A stretch of 64,000 nucleotides of DNA from Acidobacteria bacterium UBA7540 (lineage in GTDB: Bacteria; Acidobacteriota; Terriglobia; UBA7540), in assembly GCA_002478145.1 (NCBI GenBank), contig DLMI01000027.1, positions 1 to 64,000 on the forward strand, written 5' to 3'. Shown here in pieces: positions 8,608-16,666 of the stretch. The position numbers and the translations under genes were made by a program. The notes beneath the pieces were generated by a model, which was given only the letters and a program-made list of their open reading frames with translations, did not search any database and was not told the origin of the DNA. Positions within the stretch are counted from its first letter, which is position 1. Every line of letters starts with the position of its first letter.

Positions 8608-9484
8608 GCGAACCTTAGTGAGATGCAATGAGCCAAGCACAAGAGGCTTACCGCCTGCAAGCCGGAGACGACGCGCAGCGCACTGCGAAGAGGCCCTAGC
8701 ACAAGCCCGCGGTGCGCTACGAGCGGGTCTTTGAACCCGAACTCGTAAGTTGAGATCAATTTTCGGCGCTCGGACTCAGTCATAGAGGCCGCCCTTTACC
8801 CCGCTGGCTGCGGTTGAATTTCCAACTTACGCGAAGTTGGGACTTCGTAAAGTAAGAGTTTATCGAAGAGGCCGTTACGCTTCTCCAGTCCTCCCCAAGC
8901 AGCCGACAAATGGGGCACCGCGCGATGACCCGCGCGGCCCAGAATCGCTCCGCATCCCGCTTTGCGGGACACCCGCAGGCTGGCCGGTTGCCGATAGCCT
9001 GTCATCCCGGTAGGCCGCTGGAATTCGTCCAGCAGGTTGAGGAGCATCAGAATGCTCGGGAAGGCCGCCCCGGTGGTGAAGAACTCCTTCAAACAGAAAT
9101 CGTCCGCCGCACTGCTCGCCGCCCCGAAGCGATACCCCTCGGACCTATTCGCTGCCTGCATTACTTCTTACCCGTGATCGAGGAACTGCTCGCCAACCCC
9201 GTCCCAGAGTCCTATCTCACCTACCTACGCAGTAAAGTTGCCATGCGCCCTGCAGCCGGCCCTGCATCCTCCACTGCGGGCTGACTCTCCCCCTTGCCCT
9301 AGCCAACCGGCCTCTGTCAAATTTCTACGTTTCTACATGCGCGCCGACACCTCCAGCCCTATGTGCTGTCGTGCGAAGAATAGGATTATACCGAACATGC
9401 AAAGCAGATCAATTTAAGGCAGCGACCACCGTCTCCCCCGTTTTTGATTTCGCCACTCCGAATTGGCCCACTTTCGTCCGGTGG
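8608..9484. other. Gene-poor stretch with a possible C-terminal gene fragment
   Basis: No complete gene is visible. A + frame ending at 9284 contains RCLHYFLPVIEELLANPVPESYLTYLRSKV, which has the composition of a real helical C-terminus. The preceding residues in that frame look random. I take it as a possible leftover of an unidentified gene. Nothing else is supported. Confidence 0.3.
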
Positions 9485-9507
9485 GTGATGGGGCATTAGA
9501 ATGTTGC
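9485..9507. repeat. Left arm of a 23-base inverted repeat
   Basis: GTGATGGGGCATTAG followed by two variable bases and TGTTGC. The inverted copy is at 9963-9985. The pair encloses about 500 bases carrying one small membrane-protein gene. Confidence 0.6.
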
Positions 9508-9613
9508 TAAGAAAAAAGAGTCGCTTGAAGTGGCTGCTTTCGCCTGATGTTCCCCTTACGTACTTTCGTAACATTGCATTTGACTCCGCTGGGTGCTATA
9601 CAACTTGGGCAGG

Positions 9614-9949
9614 TTACCCAACAGTTTTTTCTGGCTTTGGCAAAGCGGGCGTGACAATTCGAGGCTCTGGGATTTGCTGAGGGGCTGGAGGTGGAGCAAC
9701 GTTAACTATTGCGGGCAGAGCGGTAACCATTGCATCCTTAAAATCTCGATCTAATAAGGCTAACGAGACAAGAAGCATCAGAAGAATCAAGGGGCGACTG
9801 GTTACCCACTTCCAAACACGAGGCCAGCGGCCTTGTATTAATTCGGCGCGACCAACCATATCAAGTAAAAACATAAGTCCCGCAATTACAATAAGAACCG
9901 CAGCGACAACCAAACTGACTATTGGCATGGCAGCGGCATTATAGATCAC
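9614..9949 (-). CDS. Small membrane protein
   Basis: This 111-residue protein has two predicted membrane helices (about residues 9-31, IVSLVVAAVLIVIAGLMFLL, and 51-66, PLILLMLLVSLALL). A proline-rich tail follows (VNVAPPPAPQQIPEPRIV), likely outside the membrane. No catalytic motif is visible. The true start could be the internal ATG at 9928, which places the first helix at the N-terminus; no clear ribosome binding site decides. It sits alone between the two arms of an inverted repeat, suggesting it may have moved with that segment. Function unknown. Confidence 0.5.
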   Translation of the reverse strand: MIYNAAAMPIVSLVVAAVLIVIAGLMFLLDMVGRAELIQGRWPRVWKWVTSRPLILLMLLVSLALLDRDFKDAMVTALPAIVNVAPPPAPQQIPEPRIVTPALPKPEKTVG

Positions 9950-9962
9950 ACGATTAGGCCCG

Positions 9963-9985
9963 GCAACACGCTAATGCCCCATCAC
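9963..9985. repeat. Right arm of a 23-base inverted repeat
   Basis: Inverted copy of 9485-9507; the 15-base core is a perfect match and the pair differs only at the two variable bases. Confidence 0.6.
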
Positions 9986-10036
9986 CTGGAGGATCGAAGA
10001 TGAACGACTGGATGTATACTGATTGAAATCTGGGAT

Positions 10037-10056
10037 GCCAAAATGGAAATCCCAGA
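10037..10056. repeat. Possible IS1380 end remnant
   Basis: CCAAAATGGAAATCCC matches a sequence found downstream of IS1380-type transposase remnants at 50668-50686, 62109-62125 and 63677-63692. It lies just before the CysQ-type gene. It is a short match and therefore tentative. Confidence 0.4.
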
Positions 10057-10076
10057 CGAAGGGAACCTTGCCGCCA

Positions 10077-10904
10077 ATGGAAAGAACCAATATTCACCGT
10101 ATCCTCGCGCGGATTCGAGAAGCGCTGGAAGCCGCTGGTGTGGCCCTCGCAGATTTTGTTCCGGGTGCCGTCGCGTCATCAGAGAAATCTTCCGGTCGAG
10201 GTCCCGTCACCGAGGCTGACCTTGCGGTGAACCGTGTGCTCCGCGATACACTTTTGCGTAAGGGAGAGGGGTGGCTCTCCGAAGAGAGCGTGGATGACTT
10301 TGACCGTTTGAGGAAATCTCGCGTGTGGATCGTCGATCCCTTGGACGGGACCTTGGAATTCATCGCCGGGGTTCCCGAGTGGTGCGTGTCGATTGGATGG
10401 ATTGAGGATGGGCGTTCCGTTGCCGGGGGTATTTACAACCCTGTGACTCGGGAACTATTCCTGGGTTCCCTCGAAACCGGCGTTACGTACAATGGGACCT
10501 CGGTCACGGCCAGCAAAACGGCCGATCTTTCGGGCGCCGTGGTACTCGCCAGTCGAAGCGAGGTTAAACGCGGCGAGTGGGACAACTTCGAGGAGGCGCC
10601 TTTCCATATTCGACCGACAGGATCGGTGGCGTACAAGCTGGCGTTGGTGGCGGCAGGGTTAGCCGATGCCACGTGGACCCTCTCTCCCAAGAACGAGTGG
10701 GACATCGCCGCGGGCGTGGCGCTGGTCGAATCAGCGGGAGGGTTTGTGCAAAGTCTGGAGAATTCTCTCCTGACCTTCAATCGCAGGTCTCCACGGCTCC
10801 CTGGTCTTATTGCCGGCGGAGCGTCCTTGCGAGCGGAATTGTCTGAATTCCTGAGTAGTCGCTGCCGTAACGCCCAACCAGTCCCTTTCCGCAGCAGATT
10901 ATAA
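10077..10904 (+). CDS. CysQ-type 3'(2')-phosphatase of the IMPase family
   Basis: Mg-dependent phosphatase of the inositol-monophosphatase superfamily, about 275 residues. Metal-binding motifs are present: GWLSEES (the acidic site), WIVDPLDGTLEF and, near the C-terminus, EWDIAAGVALVESAGG. The PEWCVSI segment after DPLDGT resembles CysQ, which removes the 3'-phosphate from PAP, more than inositol or histidinol phosphatases. I prefer ATG 10077 over the upstream ATG at 10023, because the extra residues come from a repeat-like sequence. It lies upstream of the APS-kinase-like fusion. If that pathway uses a 3'-phosphorylated nucleotide donor, this enzyme could clear the 3'-phosphonucleotide by-product; that link is inference. 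Confidence 0.8.
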   Translation: MERTNIHRILARIREALEAAGVALADFVPGAVASSEKSSGRGPVTEADLAVNRVLRDTLLRKGEGWLSEESVDDFDRLRKSRVWIVDPLDGTLEFIAGVPEWCVSIGWIEDGRSVAGGIYNPVTRELFLGSLETGVTYNGTSVTASKTADLSGAVVLASRSEVKRGEWDNFEEAPFHIRPTGSVAYKLALVAAGLADATWTLSPKNEWDIAAGVALVESAGGFVQSLENSLLTFNRRSPRLPGLIAGGASLRAELSEFLSSRCRNAQPVPFRSRL

Positions 10905-11301
10905 TTAGGTCAGTACCTACTAGGCTAGCTACTTGACATGACTCTGCAGATGTAGCATACCCATAGTTCTCGGTTATCCATATTATGGGGGTCCTCGACG
11001 AAGACCTTATGGATTGAACTCTATATCCTTGTTCACCTTCTCAACTACTTGTGAGGCGCGCAGTTCGGGCGAAACTCCTCAGATAAAGAACAAAGTCAAG
11101 GTTCCAAACAGTCCAATTCCTTTCCGTTTTGAAAGCGAGGCAAGTCAACGCGTACCGTGCCGAGAACAGTGGTACGGACACTCAGGTCCTGGGCGCTGGC
11201 TACTCCAATTCTTATACTCCAATATATTGCAAATTTATTACGGAAATGTTACAAGAATGCTAGAGGGAGGAGGTCGTTTTCGAGAGACGGTGCGGCTTCA
11301 T
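10905..11301. other. Leader region before the fusion gene
   Basis: About 400 bases without a supported gene. The open frame of the fusion gene extends back to 11014, but the translated leader is not protein-like. A TTGACA hexamer occurs at about 10933, though no good -10 box follows at the right distance. A purine-rich GGGAGGAGG lies near 11267-11275. Confidence 0.4.
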
Positions 11302-14223
11302 ATGCTGACAAGTGCAAACGAGGCCGGACGCCAGCCGGAAGCCGAACCTGAAGTTTCGCTGGGGCGAGTCTTCTGGATTACCGGGTTATCTGGCGCCGGC
11401 AAGACAACCTTGGGGCAAGAATTGTGCAGTCGGCTGCGTGCCGCCGGTCGTCCGGTCCACTTCCTCGATGGCGACGCGCTCCGTGCTGTGATCGCCGAAG
11501 ATCTTGACCACAGCGCAGACAACCGGCGGCAATCGGCGATGCGCAATGCGCGGCTGTGTCGGTTGTTGGCTGGGCAGGGCGCCGATGTCGTCTGCGCGAC
11601 CATCTCGCTGTTTCATGAGGTGCAGCGTTGGAACCGCGAGAACATCCCCGGTTATCGCGAGATCTACCTTCGGGTCCCGATAGACGAACTACGGCATCGG
11701 GATAGCAAGGGCATCTACGCGGGGGCTCAGCGCGGTGATACGCGCGACGTCGTCGGCCTTGACGTTCCGGCGGAGGCTCCCGAGGCGCCGGACCTGGTCC
11801 TCGACAATTACGGGGCGCTCGACGTGGCCACGGCGGTCGACCGCATCTTGGCGGTATGCGACAGGCGGGATGGCGCGGGTGCGGCGCAGCCGGCGCCCCT
11901 CGTCGCCTTCAAAACGAAGGCGGAAACTCTGGAAGCCCTGGCGCCGCTGCTGCGCAAGGGGCGCGTCCTGCCCGAGGTCCGGTTCTCGGTTGGCGATTGG
12001 CGCTCGGACGCCGCTGGCGTGCTCGCTGCCCTCACCGCTGCGCCCTGGGGTTCAGGGCGGGTCATCGTGCGGAGCAGTGCACGGGTCGAGGACGGCGCCA
12101 TGAGCAGCCAGGCTGGGAAGTACGATTCCGTACTCGGTGTCGTCGGCAGCGCAGCAGTGGCACAGGCCATCGAACGGGTCATCGAGTCGTTCGCCGATGA
12201 CAGAAGCGACGACGACCAGATCTTCGTGCAGCCCATGCTTGACCACGTGGCGATGGCCGGGGTGGTCTTCTCGCGCAGTCCCAGCGGCGGCCCCTATTAC
12301 ATTATCAATTACGACGACCGTTCCGGCCTGACCGATCGCGTGACCGCCGGTACCGGCGACAATCTCGAGACTTTTTATTGCCTCAGATCGCGGCCGGATG
12401 CCTGCCCACCATCGCTGGCGCCGGTCATCGCTCTGGTCAGGGAACTCGAAAGCCTTCTCGCGTGTGATGCCATCGACGTGGAATTCGCGGTCGGCGACGA
12501 CGGGCAGCTCTACCTTCTGCAAGTCCGCCCGCTCGTCGTCGACCGCCAGGGGCGGGAAGCGGACGAGAAGGTCGAGTCCGCGCTCGCGGATGTCGCGCGC
12601 AAGATCGAACTGCTCAGCCGCCCGCATCCCTACCTGCACGGCAACCGGGCGATATTCGGCGTCATGCCGGACTGGAACCCGGCCGAAATGATCGGGTTGC
12701 GGCCGCAGCCCCTCTCGTTGTCGCTCTATTGCGAACTCATCACCGACGCCATCTGGGCCTATCAGCGGGATAATTACGGGTATAAGAATCTTCGCAGTTT
12801 TCCCCTGCTGGTCAGCTTTCACGGACTGCCCTACATCGACGTGCGTGTCGACTTTAACTCCTGGATACCGCGCGACGTATCCGACGATCTCGCCGGGCGT
12901 CTGGTGAATTACTACATCGATCGCCTCCTCGCCGAGCCACATCTCCATGACAAAGTCGAATTTGCGATTATCTTCACCTGCTACACCCTCGATTTGCCCA
13001 AGCGGATGGGCCGGCTTACCGAGAACGGATTTTCTCCCAACGACCTGGCCGAACTTTCCAGCGCCTTACGGCGCCTCACCAATCGCATCATGCATGGCGA
13101 GACCGCGCTGTGGCGGGGCGACCGCGCGAAGATCGACCTGCTGGCACGGCGGCTTCCGATAATCTGGAACGCGAAGATCGACAAGATCAGCCGCATTTAC
13201 TGGCTATTCGAAGACTGCAAGCGCTACGGCACGCTGCCGTTCGCCGGTCTCGCGCGGGCGGGCTTCATCGCGGTTCAGCTCCTCCAGTCCTTCGTGGATG
13301 TGGGCGTTCTCAGTGCCGAAGAGAAGGCGACATTCATGGCGAGGGTCGATACCGTCGCGTCGCGCATCGGGGGAGATTTCGCGCAACTTTCGAAGGCAGA
13401 CTTCCTCGCGCGTTACGGCCACCTCCGTCCGGGGACCTACGACATCCTGTCGCCGCGCTACGACGAGGCGCCCGATCTTTATTTCGACTGGTCGAGTGCC
13501 CGACCGCCGGCGTCCGCGCCGCCGCGCTTCGCGCTCTCGATCGAGCAGTTGCGCCGCATCGAGCAACTGCTCAAGGAACATGAGCTCGAGATCGACGTCT
13601 TGAGTTTGATCGAGTTCATCAAGGCCGGCATTGAGGGCCGCGAATACGCGAAGTTCGTGTTCACGCGAAGCCTGAGCGACGCTCTGTCGCTGATCCGGCA
13701 GTTGGGCGAGGAGCATGGTCTTTCGGTCGAGGATTGTGCATATCTGGACTACGACGCCATCCGCACGCTTTATAGCGAGAGCGGTTCGGTGCGCGAGGTG
13801 TTGCGGGAGAGTGTCGCGCAGGGCAGGGAGCGTCACGCGCTCACGCGCAACCTCGTGCTTCCGCCGGTCATCACGTCGCCCGACGAGGCGATCGCATTTC
13901 ACCTTCCCCCCAGCCAGCCGAATTTCGTTACGCGAAAAAGCGTCACCGCGCTGGTCGCCTCCGTCAACGACCCGCCGGAGAGCTTCGCGGGACGGATTCT
14001 TTTCGTGCCCAGCGCGGACCCCGGCTTCGACTGGATCTTCTCTCGTAATATCAGCGGATTGGTCACCCAGTTTGGCGGCGCCAATTCGCACATGGCGATC
14101 CGCGCCGGCGAGCTCGGCATACCCGGGGTCATTGGCGCCGGCGAAGCCCTGTTCCGGCGATGGCAGACGGCGCGCAAGCTGTGCCTCGATTGCACGAACC
14201 AGCAGGTCCTGATCATCGCATGA
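11302..14223 (+). CDS. APS-kinase-like domain fused to PEP-synthase-like L-glutamine kinase
   Basis: About 973 residues from ATG 11302 (other starts at 11258 or 11290 are possible). The first ~190 residues are an APS-kinase fold: P-loop GLSGAGKTT, FLDGDALR and the lid NRRQSAMRNARL. Next comes a PPDK/PEP-synthase ATP-binding domain (VIVRSSARVEDGAMSSQAG; IDVEFAVGDDGQLYLLQVRPL). The C-terminal swivelling domain carries the phospho-accepting His in GGANSHMAIRAGELGIPG (His codon 14089-14091). In C. jejuni the separate proteins Cj1415 (cytidine-diphosphoramidate kinase) and Cj1418 (L-glutamine kinase, about 770 residues) match these two halves in size and order of domains. The next two genes match Cj1417 and Cj1416, which argues against a plain sulfate-activation or PEP-synthase role. 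GC content is higher than in neighbouring DNA, suggesting transfer. Confidence 0.8.
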   Translation: MLTSANEAGRQPEAEPEVSLGRVFWITGLSGAGKTTLGQELCSRLRAAGRPVHFLDGDALRAVIAEDLDHSADNRRQSAMRNARLCRLLAGQGADVVCATISLFHEVQRWNRENIPGYREIYLRVPIDELRHRDSKGIYAGAQRGDTRDVVGLDVPAEAPEAPDLVLDNYGALDVATAVDRILAVCDRRDGAGAAQPAPLVAFKTKAETLEALAPLLRKGRVLPEVRFSVGDWRSDAAGVLAALTAAPWGSGRVIVRSSARVEDGAMSSQAGKYDSVLGVVGSAAVAQAIERVIESFADDRSDDDQIFVQPMLDHVAMAGVVFSRSPSGGPYYIINYDDRSGLTDRVTAGTGDNLETFYCLRSRPDACPPSLAPVIALVRELESLLACDAIDVEFAVGDDGQLYLLQVRPLVVDRQGREADEKVESALADVARKIELLSRPHPYLHGNRAIFGVMPDWNPAEMIGLRPQPLSLSLYCELITDAIWAYQRDNYGYKNLRSFPLLVSFHGLPYIDVRVDFNSWIPRDVSDDLAGRLVNYYIDRLLAEPHLHDKVEFAIIFTCYTLDLPKRMGRLTENGFSPNDLAELSSALRRLTNRIMHGETALWRGDRAKIDLLARRLPIIWNAKIDKISRIYWLFEDCKRYGTLPFAGLARAGFIAVQLLQSFVDVGVLSAEEKATFMARVDTVASRIGGDFAQLSKADFLARYGHLRPGTYDILSPRYDEAPDLYFDWSSARPPASAPPRFALSIEQLRRIEQLLKEHELEIDVLSLIEFIKAGIEGREYAKFVFTRSLSDALSLIRQLGEEHGLSVEDCAYLDYDAIRTLYSESGSVREVLRESVAQGRERHALTRNLVLPPVITSPDEAIAFHLPPSQPNFVTRKSVTALVASVNDPPESFAGRILFVPSADPGFDWIFSRNISGLVTQFGGANSHMAIRAGELGIPGVIGAGEALFRRWQTARKLCLDCTNQQVLIIA

Positions 14224-14822
14224 AAGTGGTCGCCCTCACCCAGCGGGTATCGGTCGTTCCGGCCTATGGCGAGCGCCGTGATTGTCTGGATCAAGCATGG
14301 ACGAAGTTCCTGGCGGCCTGCGGGTTGCTTCCCCTGTTGCTCCCCAACGTCACTGAGACGGCTCTGGCCTTGTGCGAGGTGGCCGGCATCGCCGGGTTGG
14401 TGTTGACCGGCGGTAACGATCTTGCGGAGTGGGGCGGCGATGCCCCGGAACGCGACGCCGCCGAATATGCCCTGCTCGATTGGGCGGAGCGGCGCGGGCT
14501 GCCGGTCCTGGGCGTTTGTCGCGGCATGCAAGTGATTCAGCGGCGTTTCGCTATTGCGTTACGCCGCGTCGAAGGCCATGTGGCCGAGCGTCAGGTCATC
14601 CGAATCGACGGCGAGCCCAGAGAGGTCAACAGCTATCATCACTTTGCCGCCTTCGACTCGCGGCCACCACTGGAGGTCTGGGCGGTCGCCGACGACGGCG
14701 TCGTCAAAGCCATTCGCCATTCGGCCCTGCCCATAACGGGGATTATGTGGCACCCTGAGCGGTCCGCCCCGTTCTCGCCTGCCGACGTGGCCCTATTCCG
14801 CCGAGTCTTCAGGGTTGAATGA
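14220..14822 (+). CDS. Class I amidase, gamma-glutamyl-CDP-amidate hydrolase-like
   Basis: A 200-residue class I glutamine-amidotransferase fold. The nucleophile elbow is GVCRGMQVIQ (Cys near residue 100) and the catalytic His-Glu pair is in MWHPERS; an HH in NSYHHFAAF fits the PuuD-like subgroup. The ATG at 14220 overlaps the stop of the fusion gene (ATGA), so translation is coupled. Length and position match C. jejuni Cj1417, which cleaves CDP-glutamine to cytidine diphosphoramidate and glutamate. A general gamma-glutamyl-GABA hydrolase is the alternative, but the neighbours favour the phosphoramidate role. Confidence 0.8.
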   Translation: MKVVALTQRVSVVPAYGERRDCLDQAWTKFLAACGLLPLLLPNVTETALALCEVAGIAGLVLTGGNDLAEWGGDAPERDAAEYALLDWAERRGLPVLGVCRGMQVIQRRFAIALRRVEGHVAERQVIRIDGEPREVNSYHHFAAFDSRPPLEVWAVADDGVVKAIRHSALPITGIMWHPERSAPFSPADVALFRRVFRVE

Positions 14823-15598
14823 TGCGCGCAGTTATTCTCGCGGCCGGTCGCGGCAGCCGTATGGGGCATCTCGGGGGCGACCGCCCCAAATGCTTGGTCG
14901 AGCTCGAAGGCAAGCCGTTGATCGTGCGCCAGATCGCGGCGCTCCGGCGTGGTGGGGTGGGGGAGATCGGGGTCGTCCGCGGCTATCGCGCCGAGATGAT
15001 CGATTTTCCGGGCCTCTCCTATTTCGCCAACGAACGATGGGCCGAAACCAATATGGTGATGTCGCTCGCCATGGCCGCCCCTTGGCTGCGTTCGGGGCCG
15101 GTCATCGTCAGCTATGGCGACATCTTCTACCGCAGCGAGTTGGTGCGCGGTCTCGCCGGTGCTCCAGGCCAGTTGGTCATCAGTTACGACCGGGCTTGGC
15201 GCCGCTTGTGGACCCGGCGTTTCCCCGATCCTTTGGCCGACGCCGAAACCTTCCGGGTCGATGCCACGGGCCAATTGCTGGAGATCGGTGGCAAGACGAC
15301 GCGGATGGAAGATATCGAGGGGCAATATATGGGCCTCTTGAAATTCACGCCACCGGCATGGAGTGCCGTCGAGGCGCTGCTCAGTACACTCGACGCACCG
15401 ATCCGCAATCGCCTCGATGTGACCGGATTGCTGCGCCGGCTGCTAACCGGAAAGGAGCTCCCCATCGGTACTTTCGCCACCGATGGCCAATGGGGCGAAA
15501 TCGACAACCCGGAGGACGTGGCGCTGTACCAGGACATGGTAAGGGAGGGGAATCTCCGGCTTGAGGATACGCTATCCGGCAATGAGCCGACGGCATGA
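14819..15598 (+). CDS. Nucleotidyltransferase, CTP:phosphoglutamine cytidylyltransferase-like
   Basis: A 259-residue sugar-nucleotidyltransferase fold. The N-terminal signature is VILAAGRGSRMG...RPKCLVELEGKPL, with the metal-binding Asp in SYGDIFYRSEL. It resembles LicC-type cytidylyltransferases. Its ATG overlaps the previous stop (ATGA at 14819-14822); a second ATG at 14822 is also possible. Size and place in the operon match C. jejuni Cj1416, which joins CTP and phosphoglutamine to give CDP-glutamine. The CTP preference cannot be read from sequence alone. A further ATGA at its own stop leads into a truncated fourth frame. Confidence 0.8.
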   Translation: MMRAVILAAGRGSRMGHLGGDRPKCLVELEGKPLIVRQIAALRRGGVGEIGVVRGYRAEMIDFPGLSYFANERWAETNMVMSLAMAAPWLRSGPVIVSYGDIFYRSELVRGLAGAPGQLVISYDRAWRRLWTRRFPDPLADAETFRVDATGQLLEIGGKTTRMEDIEGQYMGLLKFTPPAWSAVEALLSTLDAPIRNRLDVTGLLRRLLTGKELPIGTFATDGQWGEIDNPEDVALYQDMVREGNLRLEDTLSGNEPTA

Positions 15599-15681
15599 TG
15601 ACGGCGCTCGATCCGCGTGGGGAGTGCGGTTATCCCGAACTTTGCATTTATCGAAACCGCGAGGGGAGGGCCGCAGGCTAG
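15595..15681 (+). pseudogene. Truncated fourth coupled ORF
   Basis: An ATGA overlap at the end of the nucleotidyltransferase gene opens a frame reading MMTALDPRGECGYPELCIYR, which closes after 28 codons. The high-GC codon style of the operon continues for some 70 bases and then stops at the end of the opposite-strand methyltransferase gene. I take it as the start of a lost gene of the same operon, cut by a rearrangement. Confidence 0.45.
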
Positions 15682-16436
15682 TCGGTTCTTACGACGGCCA
15701 AAGGAGCAAACCATATTTTAGTCGAATACGGGACATCGATGACTTCATAAGGCGTTAGAAGCTTTTGAATGCGCTCCAGCACTGATGCAAATTTTTGACC
15801 AGCTTGTCGTTCCAGGGTCGCATGTGACTTCCAGCCTTCAAAAAATATATTGGAGGGCATTTCTACTTTGAAGTTCTGTTCAAGATAACTCACCTGCCCA
15901 AACAATTTGTTCTCATCAATTATTGCAGTGGGGTCTTCACGGCGGCTTCCATAATTATAACCAGGTATCATCTCTCGAATTATCTGTTCAATTTCATTCT
16001 GCAAACGATCATTTAGATCCCGGTGATTCCACATACACACAAAATATCCATCTGGAATAAGGATCCTTGCAACCTCAGAGAGCGCAGCTTTCTGATCGAC
16101 AACGTTAAACGAAGATCCGAAGAAGGCGGCATGAACAGACGATTCTCGAAGACCTGTTTTTTCGCCAACTCCCTTCGTCCAAGTAACTGACAGGCCTTCT
16201 GTATTCTTGATTCCAATAGCCATCATTGCATCATTTGGCTCAATCGCATGAACATTAAGCCCATTCAAAGCCAGAAGCTTAGTTAGTTTGCCAGTACCAG
16301 CTCCAATGTCAGCCACTGGTTTCCCAGGAACTGCCTCAATTTCTTGGAGTAATGTCTTTACGACTTCTTTGGGATAATCCGCCCTCTTGTCGTAATGTTC
16401 AGCCCGATCAGTGTAATCCCATTTATCGGTAGCCAT
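15678..16436 (-). CDS. Class I SAM-dependent methyltransferase
   Basis: A 252-residue methyltransferase of the UbiE/type-11 group. SAM motif I is VADIGAGTGKLTKLLA, followed by the acidic loop VHAIEPNDAMM and motif IV-like VHAAFFGSSFNVVD. The start at 16436 has GGAGG six bases upstream, better than the ATG at 16454. Base composition is distinctly more AT-rich than the phosphoramidate genes it faces. C. jejuni phosphoramidate loci also carry putative methyltransferases (Cj1419/Cj1420), needed for the O-methyl form, so this gene may methylate the phosphoramidate or the glycan; the substrate is inference. Confidence 0.75.
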   Translation of the reverse strand: MATDKWDYTDRAEHYDKRADYPKEVVKTLLQEIEAVPGKPVADIGAGTGKLTKLLALNGLNVHAIEPNDAMMAIGIKNTEGLSVTWTKGVGEKTGLRESSVHAAFFGSSFNVVDQKAALSEVARILIPDGYFVCMWNHRDLNDRLQNEIEQIIREMIPGYNYGSRREDPTAIIDENKLFGQVSYLEQNFKVEMPSNIFFEGWKSHATLERQAGQKFASVLERIQKLLTPYEVIDVPYSTKIWFAPLAVVRTD

Positions 16437-16666
16437 CCCGAACCTCCTTGCCATCGATCATTTGTCTTTACGGCACATCCGCAACATAGGAATGATAATG
16501 GAAGTGTGGGGTGGCAAAGGCAACCAGATTCTCTTGCCTCACATTCGGGCGTGCTGACCTGCCCCCCGTTTTTGCTCTCTTGGTGTGCCCACGAAAACGG
16601 CGCCGTGGCGCCGCCTGACTCCGGCCCAGATAGTCCAGTAATCCCAAATATACTCAACTTAGACTC
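16437..16666. other. Intergenic, no gene
   Basis: Contains the ribosome binding site of the methyltransferase and a GC-rich inverted motif (GGCGCCGTGGCGCC) near 16600. A CTGACCTGCCCCC stretch near 16554 resembles IS3-type ends but is too short to call. Confidence 0.3.

Noticed and set aside
10933..10960. TTGACA box upstream of the kinase fusion
   Set aside because: No adequate -10 hexamer at 15-19 bases, so not called a promoter.
11014..11301. Long N-terminal extension of the kinase fusion gene
   Set aside because: The translated leader has no domain character and no ribosome binding site at its first ATG; starts near 11258-11302 are more credible.
11302..11870. Plain adenylylsulfate kinase for sulfate activation
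   Set aside because: No ATP sulfurylase (CysD/N or Sat) is nearby, and the fused and coupled neighbours match the phosphoramidate pathway better. It remains the main alternative.
12052..12948. 298-residue open frame opposite the kinase fusion gene
   Set aside because: It is an antisense shadow caused by high GC at third codon positions. The + strand frame has clear motifs.
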